From Pyropia haitanensis (lineage: Eukaryota > Rhodophyta > Bangiophyceae > Bangiales > Bangiaceae): DNA of 64,000 nt. A model generated the notes under the pieces. That model searched no databases. It was not told where the DNA came from and saw nothing but the letters and a program-made list of their open reading frames with translations. Position numbers and translations under genes: made by a program. The stretch is taken from contig SDUX01000103.1 of assembly GCA_008729055.1 (NCBI GenBank), forward strand, positions 49,234 to 113,233, given 5' to 3'. Positions 35,724 through 47,600 of the stretch are shown here, one piece after another (the stretch's first letter is position 1; each line of letters starts with the position of its first letter).

Positions 35724-36269
35724 GTGGGTAAGAAGTGGGCAAAAAGTGGGCGAAAAAGGGGCCAAATTGGGACACAAATGGGCAATTGGCGGCAAGAGTT
35801 TCCATAACTGCAAAGAAAATTCACGTGAAAGTCGCCAGAAAGTGGTCCAACAGTGGCCACAAAGTGCGCCCCGCCACCCCAAACTGTCCACTGCGTGTTC
35901 CGCCCGTCACACTGGCGTGGACGGTGTGAGGGCGGAACTTTTGTCGCCGACCGTCACACCTGGCTGTGGGGACCCCCACGTGGCAAAAAGCATTCCACAA
36001 AATTGACACGTGGAAACCGGCGCTCCACAAAAAATACTCGTTGCATCCAACGGACGCGCCAACAAACGGGTCGGCCAACCACCCCATGCACGACGGTGCG
36101 GGTGGAACCTCGGACGTCGAGCGGGCGGATGTATGGCTGGAATAAAGGATGCGAGCCTCTATGGCTGGAACGAAGGATGCGCGCCAATTCGCCGCCGGAT
36201 CGTGTGCAGCATCGCTGTAGACGCAAAAGTGGGCAAAAGTGGGCAAAAGTGGGCAAAAGTGGGTAGGAA
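35724..36269. repeat. Unit with a 144 bp internal deletion (A/B junction at about 36,156)
   Basis: Module A is followed up to GGATGCGAGCC and then jumps directly to TCTATGGCTGGAACG of module B. Compared with the reference unit the bases equivalent to 456-599 are missing (144 bp). Unlike the module loss at about 32,930 this junction is not at matching positions of A and B, and little or no shared sequence is visible at the break. The site is also where subfamily II gives way to a IV-like block, so it may mark a rearrangement or an assembly join. Confidence 0.85.
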
Positions 36270-39200
36270 GTGGGTAAGAAGTGGGCAAAAAGTGGGCAAA
36301 AAGGGGCCAAATTAGGACACAAATGGGCAATTGGGCAAGAACTTTCCATAACTGCAAAGAAAATTGAGGCGAAAGTCGCCAGAAAGTGGTCCAACAGTGG
36401 CCACAAAGTGCGCCCCGCCACCCAAACTGTCCACTGCGCGTTCCGCCCGTCACACTGGCGTGACGGTGTGAGGCGGGAACTTTGTCGCCGACCGTCACAC
36501 CTGGCTGTCGGGACCCCCACGTGGCAAAAACCATTCCACAAAATTGACACGTGGAAACCGGCGCTCCACAAAACACTCGTTGCATCCAACGGCGCGCCAA
36601 CGAACGGTCGGCCAACCACCCCATGCACGACGGTGCGGGTGGAACCTCGGACGTCGAGCGGGCGATGTATGGCTGAATAAAGGATGCGAGCCAATTCGGC
36701 CGCCGGAGCGCGTGCTGCATTGCTGTACACGCAAAAGTGGGCAAAAGTGGGCAACAGTGGGCAAAAGTGGGTGAGAAGCGGCCTACCACCGCATGCACGA
36801 CCGTGGGGGTCGAACCTCGGACAGGAGCGGGTGGATCTATGGCTGGAAGAAGGATGCGCGCCAATTCGGCCGCCGGATCGTGTGCAGCATCGCTGTAGAC
36901 GCAAAAGTGGGCAAAAGTGGGCAAAAGTGGGCAAAAAGTGGGTAGGAAGTGGAAGAAGTGGGCAAAAAGTGGGCAAAAAGGGGGCCAAATTAGGACACAA
37001 ATGGGCAATTGGGGGCAAGAACCAATACGCAAAGAAAATTGAGGCGAAAGTCGCCAGAAAGTGGTCCAACAGTGGCCACAAAGTGCGCCCCGCCACCCAA
37101 ACTGTCCACTGCGCGTTCCGCCCGTCACACTGGCTGGACGGTGTGAGGGCGGAACTTTTGTCGCCGACCGTCACACCTGGCTGTCGGGACCCCCACGTGG
37201 CAAAAACCATTCCACAAAATTGACACGTGGAAACCGGCGCTCCACAAAACACTCGTGCATCCAACGGACGCGCGCCAACGAACGGTCGCCAACCACCCCA
37301 TGCACGACGGTGCGGGTGGAACCTCGGACGTCGAGCGGGCGGATGTATGGCTGGAATAAAGGATGCGAGCCAATCGGCCGCCGGACGCTGCTGCATTGCT
37401 GTACACGCAAAAGTGGCAAAAGTGGGCAACAGTGGGCAAAAGTGGGTGAGAAGCGGCCTACCACCGCATGCACGACCGTGGGGTGGAACCTCGGACATGG
37501 AGCGGGTGGATCTATGGCTGGAAGAAGGATGCGCGCCAATTCGGCCGCCGGATCGTGTGCAGCACGCTGTAGACGCAAAAGTGGGCAAAAGTGGGCAAAA
37601 GTGGGCAAAAGTGGGTAGGAAGTGGGTAAGAAGTGGGCAAAAAGTGGGCAAAAAGGGGGCCAAATTAGGACACAAATGGGCAATTGGGGGCAAGAACTTT
37701 CCATAACTGCAAAGAAAATTGAGGCGAAAGTCGCCAGAAAGTGGTCCAACAGTGGCCACAAAGTGCGCCCCGCCACCCAAACTGTCCACTGCGCGTTCCG
37801 CCCGTCACACTGGCGTGGACGGTGTGAGGCGGAACTTTTGTCGCCGACCGTCCACCTGGCTGTCGGGACCCCCACGTGGCAAAAACCATTCCACAAAATT
37901 GACACGTGGAAACCGGCGCTCCACAAAACACTCGTTGCATCCAACGGACGCGCCAACGAACGGGTCGGCCAACCACCCCATGCACGACGGTGCGGGTGGA
38001 ACCTCGGACGTCGAGCGGGCGGATGTATGGCTGGAATAAAGGATGCGAGCCAATTCGGCCGCCGGAGCGCGTGCTGCATTGCTGTACACGCAAAGTGGGC
38101 AAAAGTGGGCAACAGTGGGCAAAAGTGGGTGAGAAGCGGCCTACCACCCATGCACGACCGTGGGGTCGAACCTCGGACATGGAGCGGGGATCTATGCTGG
38201 AACGAAGGATGCGCGCCAATTCGGCCGCCGGATCGTGTGCAGCATCGCTGTAGACGCAAAAGTGGGCAAAAGTGGGCAAAAGTGGGCAAAAGTGGGTAGG
38301 AAGTGGTAAGAAGTGGGCAAAAGTGGGCAAAAAGGGGGCCAAATTAGGACACAAATGGGCAATTGGGGCAAGAACTTTCCATAACTGCAAGAAAATTAGG
38401 CGAAAGTCGCCAGAAAGTGGTCCAACAGTGGCCACAAAGTGCGCCCCGCCACCCAAACTGTCCACTGCCGTTCCGCCCGTCACACTGGCGTGGACGGTGT
38501 GAGGGCGGAACTTTTGTCGCCGACCGTCACACCTGGCTGTCGGGACCCCCACGTGGCAAAACCATTCCACAAAATTGACACGTGGAAACCGGCGCTCCAC
38601 AAAACACTCGTTGCATCAACGGACGCGCCAACGAACGGTCGGCCAACCACCCATGCACGACGGTGCGGGTGGAACCTCGGACGTCGAGCGGCGGATGTAT
38701 GGCTGATAAAGGATGCGAGCCAATTCGGCCGCCGGAGCGCGTGCTGCATTGCTGTACACGCAAAAGTGGGCAAAAGTGGGCAACAGTGGGCAAAAGTGGG
38801 TGAGAGCGGCCTACCACCGCATGCACGACCGTGCGGGTGGAACCTCGGACATGAGCGGGTGGATCTATGGCTGGAACGAAGGATGCGCGCCAATTCGGCC
38901 GCCGGATCGTGTGCAGCATCGCTGTAGACGCAAAAGTGGGCAAAAGTGGGCAAAAGTGGGCAAAAGTGGGTAGGAAGTGGGTAAGAAGTGGGCAAAAAGT
39001 GGGCAAAAAGGGGGCCAAATTAGGACACAAATGGGCAATTGGGGGCAAGAACTTTCCATAACTGCAAAGAAAATTGACGAAAGTCGCCAGAAAGTGCGTC
39101 CAACAGTGGCCACAAAGTGCGCCCCGCCACCCAAACTGTCCACTGCGCGTTCCGCCCGTCACACTGGCGTGGACGGTGTGAGGGCGGAACTTTTGTCGCC

Positions 39201-41634
39201 GACCGTCACACCTGGCTGTCGGGACCCCCACGTGGCAAAAACCATTCCACAAAATTGACACGTGGAAACCGGCGCTCCCACAAACACTCGTTGCATCCAA
39301 CGGACGCGCCAACGAACGGGTCGGCCAACCACCCCATGCACGACGTGCGGGTGGAACCTCGGACGTCGAGCGGGCGGATGTATGGCTGGAATAAAGATGC
39401 GAGCCAATTCGGCCGCCGGAGCGCGTGCTGCATTGCTGTACACGCAAAAGTGGGCAAAAGTGGGCAACAGTGGGCAAAAGTGGGTGAGAAGCGGCCTACC
39501 ACCCATGCACGACCGTGGGGTGGAACCTCGGACATGAGCGGGTGGATCTATGGCTGGAAGAAGGATGCGCGCCAATTCGGCGCCGGATCGTGTGCAGCAT
39601 CGCTGTAGACGCAAAAGTGGGCAAAAGTGGGCAAAAGTGGGCAAAAGTGGGTAGGAAGTGGGTAAGAAGTGGGCAAAAGTGGGCAAAAAGGGGGCCAAAT
39701 TAGGACACAAATGGGCAATTGGGGGCAAGAACTTTCCAAACTGCAAAGAAAATTGAGCGAAAGTCGCCAGAAAGTGGTCCAACAGTGGCCACAAAGTGCG
39801 CCCCGCCACCCAAACTGTCCACTGCCGTTCCGCCCGTCACACTGGCGTGGACGGTGTGAGGGCGGAACTTTTGTCGCCGACCGTCACACCTGGCTGTCGG
39901 GACCCCCACGTGGCAAAAACCATTCCACAAAATTGACACGTGGAAACCGGCGCTCCACAAAACACTCGTTGCATCCAACGGACGCGCCAACGAACGGTCG
40001 CCAACCACCCCATGCACGACGGTGCGGGTGGAACTCGGACGTCGAGCGGGCGGATGTATGGCTGAATAAAGGATGCGAGCCAATTCGGCCGCCGGAGCGC
40101 GTGCTGCATTGCTGTACACGCAAAAGTGGGCAAAAGTGGGCAACAGGGGCAAAAGTGGGTGAGAAGCGGCCTACCACCGCATGCACGACCGTGGGGTGGA
40201 ACCTCGGACATCGAGCGGGTGATCTATGGCTGGAACGAAGGATGCGCGCCAATTCGGCCGCCGGATCGTGTGCAGCATCGCTGTAGACGCAAAAGTGGGC
40301 AAAAGTGGGCAAAAGTGGGCAAAAGTGGGTAGGAAGTGGGTAAGAAGTGGGCAAAAAGTGGGCAAAAAGGGGGCCAAATTAGGACACAAATGGGCAATTG
40401 GGGCAAGAACTTTCCATAACTGCAAAGAAAATTGAGGCGAAAGTCGCCAGAAAGTGGTCCAACAGTGGCCACAAATGCGCCCCGCCACCCAAACTGTCCA
40501 CTGCCGTTCCGCCCGTCACACTGGCGTGGACGGTGTGAGGGCGGAACTTTTGTCGCCGACCGTCACACCTGGCTGTCGGGACCCCCACGTGGCAAAAACC
40601 ATTCCACAAAATTGACACGTGGAAACGGCGCTCCACAAAACACTCGTTGCATCCAACGGACGCGCCAACGAACGGTCGGCCAACCACCCCATGCACGACG
40701 GTGCGGGTGGAACCTCGGACGTCGAGCGGGCGGATGTATGGCTGGAATAAAGGATGCGAGCCAATTCGGCCGCCGGAGCGCGTGCTGCATTGCTGTACAC
40801 GCAAAAGTGGGCAAAAGTGGGCAACAGTGGGCAAAAGTGGGTGAGAAGCGGCCTACCACCGCATGCACGACCGTGGGGTGGAACCTCGGACATGGAGCGG
40901 GTGGATCTATGGCTGGAAGAAGGATGCGCGCCAATTCGGCCGCCGGATCGTGTGCAGCATCGCTGTAGACGCAAAAGTGGGCAAAAGTGGGCAAAAGTGG
41001 GCAAAAGTGGGTAGGAAGTGGGTAAGAAGTGGGCAAAAAGTGGGCAAAAAGGGGGCCAAATTAGGACACAAATGGGCAATTGGGGCAAGAACTTTCCATA
41101 ACTGCAAAGAAAATTGAGCGAAAGTCGCCAGAAAGTGGTCCAACAGTGGCCACAAAGTGCGCCCCGCCACCCAAACTGTCCACTGCGCGTTCCGCCCGTC
41201 ACACTGGCGTGGACGGTGTGAGGGCGGAACTTTTGTCGCCGACCGTCACACCTGGCTGTCGGGACCCCACGTGGCAAAAACCATTCCACAAAATTGACAC
41301 GTGGAAACCGGCGCTCCACAAAACACTCGTTGCATCCAACGGACGCGCCAACGAACGGTCGGCCAACCACCCATGCACGACGGTGCGGGTGGAACCTCGG
41401 ACGTCGAGCGGGCGGATGTATGCTGGAATAAAGGATGCGAAGCCAATTCGGCCGCCGGAGCGCGTGCTGCATTGCTGTACACGCAAAAGTGGGCAAAAGT
41501 GGGCAACAGTGGGCAAAAGTGGTGAGAGCGGCGTACCACCCCATGCACGACCGTGGGGTGGAACTCGGACATGGAGCGGGGTGGATCTATGGCTGGAACG
41601 AAGGATGCGCGCCAATTCGGCCGCCGGATCGTGC
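36156..41634. repeat. IV-like block with many single-base deletions
   Basis: The units carry GAGGCGAAAG, ATTAGGACAC, CTGCATTGCTG and GTGAGAAGCGG, like subfamily IV, but have CGAACGG(G)TCGG where IV has CGAACAGGTCGG. Unit steps shrink to about 675-690 because single bases are missing at scattered sites, often from doublets or short runs (for example CTGGCTGGACG near 37,135, GAGGCGGAAC near 37,827, CAATCGGCCGCC near 37,372). Each unit has its own set. The pattern resembles uncorrected deletions in long-read sequence as much as real decay. No gene is present. Confidence 0.8.
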
Positions 41635-41659
41635 NNNNNNNNNNNNNNNNNNNNNNNNN
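41635..41659. other. Assembly gap of 25 N inside module B
   Basis: The run of N spans 41,635-41,659. The left flank ends GGATCGTGC and the right flank begins GTGTGCAGCATCG, which are adjacent or slightly overlapping positions of module B (normally GGATCGTGTGCAGC). The assembler therefore joined two ends at almost the same phase. The true missing length could be near zero or any number of whole units. Confidence 0.98.
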
Positions 41660-44600
41660 GTGTGCAGCATCGCTGTAGACGCAAAAGTGGGCAAAAGTGG
41701 GCAAAAGTGGGCAAAAGTGGGTAGGAAGTGGGCAAGAAGTGGGCAAAAGTGGGCAAAAAGGGGCCAAATTAGGACACAAATGGGCAATTGGGGGCAAGAA
41801 CTTTCCATAACTGCAAAGAAAATTGAGACGAAAGTCGCCAGAAAGTCGTCCAACAGTGGCCACAAAGTGCGCCCCGCCACCCAAACTGTCCACTGCGCGT
41901 TCCGCCCGTCACACTGGCGTGGACGGTGTGAGGGCGGAACTTTTGTCGCCGACCGTCACGCCTGGCTGTGGGGACCCCCACGTGGCAAAAACCATTCCAC
42001 AAAATTGACACGTGGAAACCGGCGCTCCACAAAACACTCGTTGCATCCAACGGACGCGCCAACAAACGGGTCGGCCAACCACCCCATGCACGACGGTGCG
42101 GGTGGAACCTCGGACGTCGAGCGGGCGGATGTATGGCTGGAATAAAGGATGCGAGCGAATTCGGCCGCCGGAGCGCGTGCAGCATTGCTGTACACGCGAA
42201 AGTGGGCAAAAGTGGGCAACAGTGGGCAAAAGTGGGTGAGAAGCGGCCAACCACCGCATGCACGACCGTGCGGGTGGAACCTCGGACATCGAGCGGGCGG
42301 ATCTATGGCTGGAACGAAGTATGCGCGCCAATTCGGCCGCCGGATGGTGTGCAGCATCGCTGTAGACGCAAAAGTGGGCAAAAGTGGGCAAAAGTGGGCA
42401 AAAGTGGGTAGGAAGTGGGCAAGAAGTGGGCAAAAAGTGGGCAAAAAGGGGGCCAAATTAGGACACAAATGGGCAATTGGGGGCAAGAACTTTCCAAAAC
42501 TGCAAAGAAAATTGAGACGAAAGTCGCCAGAAAGTCGTCCAACAGTGGCCACAAAGTGCGCCCCGCCACCCAAACTGTCCACTGCGCGTTCCGCCCGTCA
42601 CACTGGCGTGGACGGTGTGAGGGCGGAACTTTTGTCGCCGACCGTCACACCTGGCTGTCGGGACCCCCACGTGGCAAAAACCATTCCACAAAATTGACAC
42701 GTGGAAACCGGCGCTCCACAAAATACTCGTTGCATCCAACGGACGCGCCAACGAACAGGTCGGCCAACCACCCCATGCACGACGGTGCGGGTGGAACCTC
42801 GGACGTCGAGCGGGCGGATGTATGGCTGGAATAAAGGATGCGAGCCAATTCGGCCGCCGGAGCGCGTGCTGCATTGCTGTACACGCAAAAGTGGGCAAAA
42901 GTGGGCAACAGTGGGCAAAAGTGGGTGAGGAGCGGCCTACCACCGCATGCACGACCGTGCGGGTGGAACCTCGGACATGAGCGGGTGGATCTATGGCTGG
43001 AACGAAGTATGCGCGCCAATTCGGCCGCCGGATGGTGTGCAGCATCGCTGTAGACGCAAAAGTGGGCAAAAGTGGGCAAAAGTGGGCAAAAGTGGGTAGG
43101 AAGTGGGCAAGAAGTGGGCAAAAAGTGGGCAAAAAGGGGGCCAAATTAGGACACAAATGGGCAATTGGGGGCAAGAACTTTCCATAACTGCAAAGAAAAT
43201 TGAGACGAAAGTCGCCAGAAAGTCGTCCAACAGTGGCCACAAAGTGCGCCCCGCCACCCAAACTGTCCACTGCGCGTTCCGCCCGTCACACTGGCGTGGA
43301 CGGTGTGAGGGCGGAACTTTTGTCGCCGACCGTCACACCTGGCTGTCGGGACCCCCACGTGGCAAAAACCATTCCACAAAATTGACACGTGGAAACCGGC
43401 GCTCCACAAAATACTCGTTGCATCCAACGGACGCGCCAACGAACAGGTCGGCCAACCACCCCATGCACGACGGTGCGGGTGGAACCTCGGACGTCGAGCG
43501 GGCGGATGTATGGCTGGAATAAAGGATGCGAGCCAATTCGGCCGCCGGAGCGCGTGCTGCATTGCTGTACACGCAAAAGTGGGCAAAAGTGGGCAACAGT
43601 GGGCAAAAGTGGGTGAGGAGCGGCCTACCACCGCATGCACGACCGTGCGGGTGGAACCTCGGACATCAAGCGGGTGGATCTATGGCTGGAACGAAGGATG
43701 CGCGCCAATTCGGCCGCCGGATGGTGTGCAGCATCGCTGTAGACGCAAAAGTGGGCAAAAGTGGGCAAAAGTGGGCAAAAGTGGGTAGGAAGTGGGCAAG
43801 AAGTGGGCAAAAAGTGGGCAAAAAGGGGGCCAAATTAGGACACAAATGGGCAATTGGGGGCAAGAACTTTCCATAACTGCAAAGAAAATTGAGACGAAAG
43901 TCGCCAGAAAGTCGTCCAACAGTGGCCACAAAGTGCGCCCCGCCACCCAAACTGTCCACTGCGCGTTCCGCCCGTCACACTGGCGTGGACGGTGTGAGGG
44001 CGGAACTTTTGTCGCCGACCGTCACACCTGGCTGTCGGGACCCCCACGTGGCAAAAACCATTCCACAAAATTGACACGTGGAAACCGGCGCTCCACAAAA
44101 TACTCGTTGCATCCAACGGACGCGCCAACGAACAGGTCGGCCAACCACCCCATGCACGACGGTGCGGGTGGAACCTCGGACGTCGAGCGGGCGGATGTAT
44201 GGCTGGAATAAAGGATGCGAGCCAATTCGGCCGCCGGAGCGCGTGCTGCATTGCTGTACACGCAAAAGTGGGCAAAAGTGGGCAACAGTGGGCAAAAGTG
44301 GGTGAGGAGCGGCCTACCACCGCATGCACGACCGTGCGGGTGGAACCTCGGACATCGAGCGGGTGGATCTATGGCTGGAACGAAGTATGCGCGCCAATTC
44401 GGCCGCCGGATGGTGTGCAGCATCGCTGTAGACGCAAAAGTGGGCAAAAGTGGGCAAAAGTGGGCAAAAGTGGGTAGGAAGTGGGCAAGAAGTGGGCAAA
44501 AAGTGGGCAAAAAGGGGGCCAAATTAGGACACAAATGGGCAATTGGGGGCAAGAACTTTCCATAACTGCAAAGAAAATTGAGACGAAAGTCGCCAGAAAG

Positions 44601-47600
44601 TCGTCCAACAGTGGCCACAAAGTGCGCCCCGCCACCCAAACTGTCCACTGCGCGTTCCGCCCGTCACACTGGCGTGGACGGTGTGAGGGCGGAACTTTTG
44701 TCGCCGACCGTCACACCTGGCTGTCGGGACCCCCACGTGGCAAAAACCATTCCACAAAATTGACACGTGGAAACCGGCGCTCCACAAAATACTCGTTGCA
44801 TCCAACGGACGCGCCAACGAACAGGTCGGCCAACCACCCCATGCACGACGGTGCGGGTGGAACCTCGGACGTCGAGCGGGCGGATGTATGGCTGGAATAA
44901 AGGATGCGAGCCAATTCGGCCGCCGGAGCGCGTGCTGCATTGCTGTACACGCAAAAGTGGGCAAAAGTGGGCAACAGTGGGCAAAAGTGGGTGAGGAGCG
45001 GCCTACCACCGCATGCACGACCGTGCGGGTGGAACCTCGGACATCAAGCGGGTGGATCTATGGCTGGAACGAAGGATGCGCGCCAATTCGGCCGCCGGAT
45101 CGTGTGCAGCATCGCTGTAGACGCAAAAGTGGGCAAAAGTGGGCAAAAGTGGGCAAAAGTGGGTAGGAAGTGGGCAAGAAGTGGGCAAAAAGTGGGCAAA
45201 AAGGGGGCCAAATTAGGACACAAATGGGCAATTGGGGGCAAGAACTTTCCATAACTGCAAAGAAAATTGAGACGAAAGTCGCCAGAAAGTCGTCCAACAG
45301 TGGCCACAAAGTGCGCCCCGCCACCCAAACTGTCCACTGCGCGTTCCGCCCGTCACACTGGCGTGGACGGTGTGAGGGCGGAACTTTTGTCGCCGACCGT
45401 CACGCCTGGCTGTGGGGACCCCCACGTGGCAAAAACCATTCCACAAAATTGACACGTGGAAACCGGCGCTCCACAAAACACTCGTTGCATCCAACGGACG
45501 CGCCAACGAACAGGTCGGCCAACCACCCCATGCACGACGGTGCGGGTGGAACCTCGGACGTCGAGCGGGCGGATGTATGGCTGGAATAAAGGATGCGAGC
45601 CAATTCGGCCGCCGGAGCGCGTGCTGCATTGCTGTACACGCAAAAGTGGGCAAAAGTGGGCAACAGTGGGCAAAAGTGGGTGAGAGCGGCCTACCACCGC
45701 ATGCACGACCGTGCGGGTGGAACCTCGGACATCGAGCGGGTGGATCTATGGCTGGAACGAAGTATGCGCGCCAATTCGGCCGCCGGATGGTGTGCAGCAT
45801 CGCTGTAGACGCAAAAGTGGGCAAAAGTGGGCAAAAGTGGGCAAAAGTGGGTAGGAAGTGGGCAAGAAGTGGGCAAAAAGTGGGCAAAAAGGGGGCCAAA
45901 TTAGGACACAAATGGGCAATTGGGGGCAAGAACTTTCCATAACTGCAAAGAAAATTGAGACGAAAGTCGCCAGAAAGTCGTCCAACAGTGGCCACAAAGT
46001 GCGCCCCGCCACCCAAACTGTCCACTGCGCGTTCCGCCCGTCACACTGGCGTGGACGGTGTGAGGGCGGAACTTTTGTCGCCGACCGTCACACCTGGCTG
46101 TCGGGACCCCCACGTGGCAAAAACCATTCCACAAAATTGACACGTGGAAACCGGCGCTCCACAAAATACTCGTTGCATCCAACGGACGCGCCAACGAACA
46201 GGTCGGCCAACCACCCCATGCACGACGGTGCGGGTGGAACCTCGGACGTCGAGCGGGCGGATGTATGGCTGGAATAAAGGATGCGAGCCAATTCGGCCGC
46301 CGGAGCGCGTGCTGCATTGCTGTACACGCAAAAGTGGGCAAAAGTGGGCAACAGTGGGCAAAAGTGGGTGAGGAGCGGCCTACCACCGCATGCACGACCG
46401 TGCGGGTGGAACCTCGGACATGGAGCGGGTGGATCTATGGCTGGAACGAAGTATGCGCGCCAATTCGGCCGCCGGATGGTGTGCAGCATCGCTGTAGACG
46501 CAAAAGTGGGCAAAAGTGGGCAAAAGTGGGCAAAAGTGGGTAGGAAGTGGGCAAGAAGTGGGCAAAAAGTGGGCAAAAAGGGGGCCAAATTAGGACACAA
46601 ATGGGCAATTGGGGGCAAGAACTTTCCATAACTGCAAAGAAAATTGAGACGAAAGTCGCCAGAAAGTCGTCCAACAGTGGCCACAAAGTGCGCCCCGCCA
46701 CCCAAACTGTCCACTGCGCGTTCCGCCCGTCACACTGGCGTGGACGGTGTGAGGGCGGAACTTTTGTCGCCGACCGTCACACCTGGCTGTCGGGACCCCC
46801 ACGTGGCAAAAACCATTCCACAAAATTGACACGTGGAAACCGGCGCTCCACAAAATACTCGTTGCATCCAACGGACGCGCCAACGAACAGGTCGGCCAAC
46901 CACCCCATGCACGACGGTGCGGGTGGAACCTCGGACGTCGAGCGGGCGGATGTATGGCTGGAATAAAGGATGCGAGCCAATTCGGCCGCCGGAGCGCGTG
47001 CTGCATTGCTGTACACGCAAAAGTGGGCAAAAGTGGGCAACAGTGGGCAAAAGTGGGTGAGGAGCGGCCTACCACCGCATGCACGACCGTGCGGGTGGAA
47101 CCTCGGACATCAGCGGGTGGATCTATGGCTGGAACGAAGGATGCGCGCCAATTCGGCCGCCGGATCGTGTGCAGCATCGCTGTAGACGCAAAAGTGGGCA
47201 AAAGTGGGCAAAAGTGGGCAAAAGTGGGTAGGAAGTGGGCAAGAAGTGGGCAAAAAGTGGGCAAAAAGGGGGCCAAATTAGGACACAAATGGGCAATTGG
47301 GGGCAAGAACTTTCCATAACTGCAAAGAAAATTGAGACGAAAGTCGCCAGAAAGTCGTCCAACAGTGGCCACAAAGTGCGCCCCGCCACCCAAACTGTCC
47401 ACTGCGCGTTCCGCCCGTCACACTGGCGTGGACGGTGTGAGGGCGGAACTTTTGTCGCCGACCGTCACACCTGGCTGTCGGGACCCCCACGTGGCAAAAA
47501 CCATTCCACAAAATTGACACGTGGAAACCGGCGCTCCACAAAATACTCGTTGCATCCAACGGACGCGCCAACGAACAGGTCGGCCAACCACCCCATGCAC

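Larger units (their letters stand above)
24870..36155. repeat. Block of subfamily II units (usually 689 bp)
   Basis: Sixteen units with 688-692 base steps, apart from a 516 bp one and a final deleted one. Diagnostic differences from subfamily I: TTCACGTGAA in module C, GTGGGCGAAAAGG, GCGTGTTCCGC, GGTGTGAGGG, CTGTGGGGACC (or CTGTCAGGACC in some), AAAATACTCG, GTGGGTAAGAAGCGGCCG at the end of A, and GAATGAGGG or GAATGAAGG in B. The change from subfamily I lies between about 24,760 and 24,875, across the G-rich array. From about 34,310 on, extra bases appear in short runs (GTGGGGCAAAAG, CAAAAAAGTGG), which could be assembly noise. No gene is present. Confidence 0.88.
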
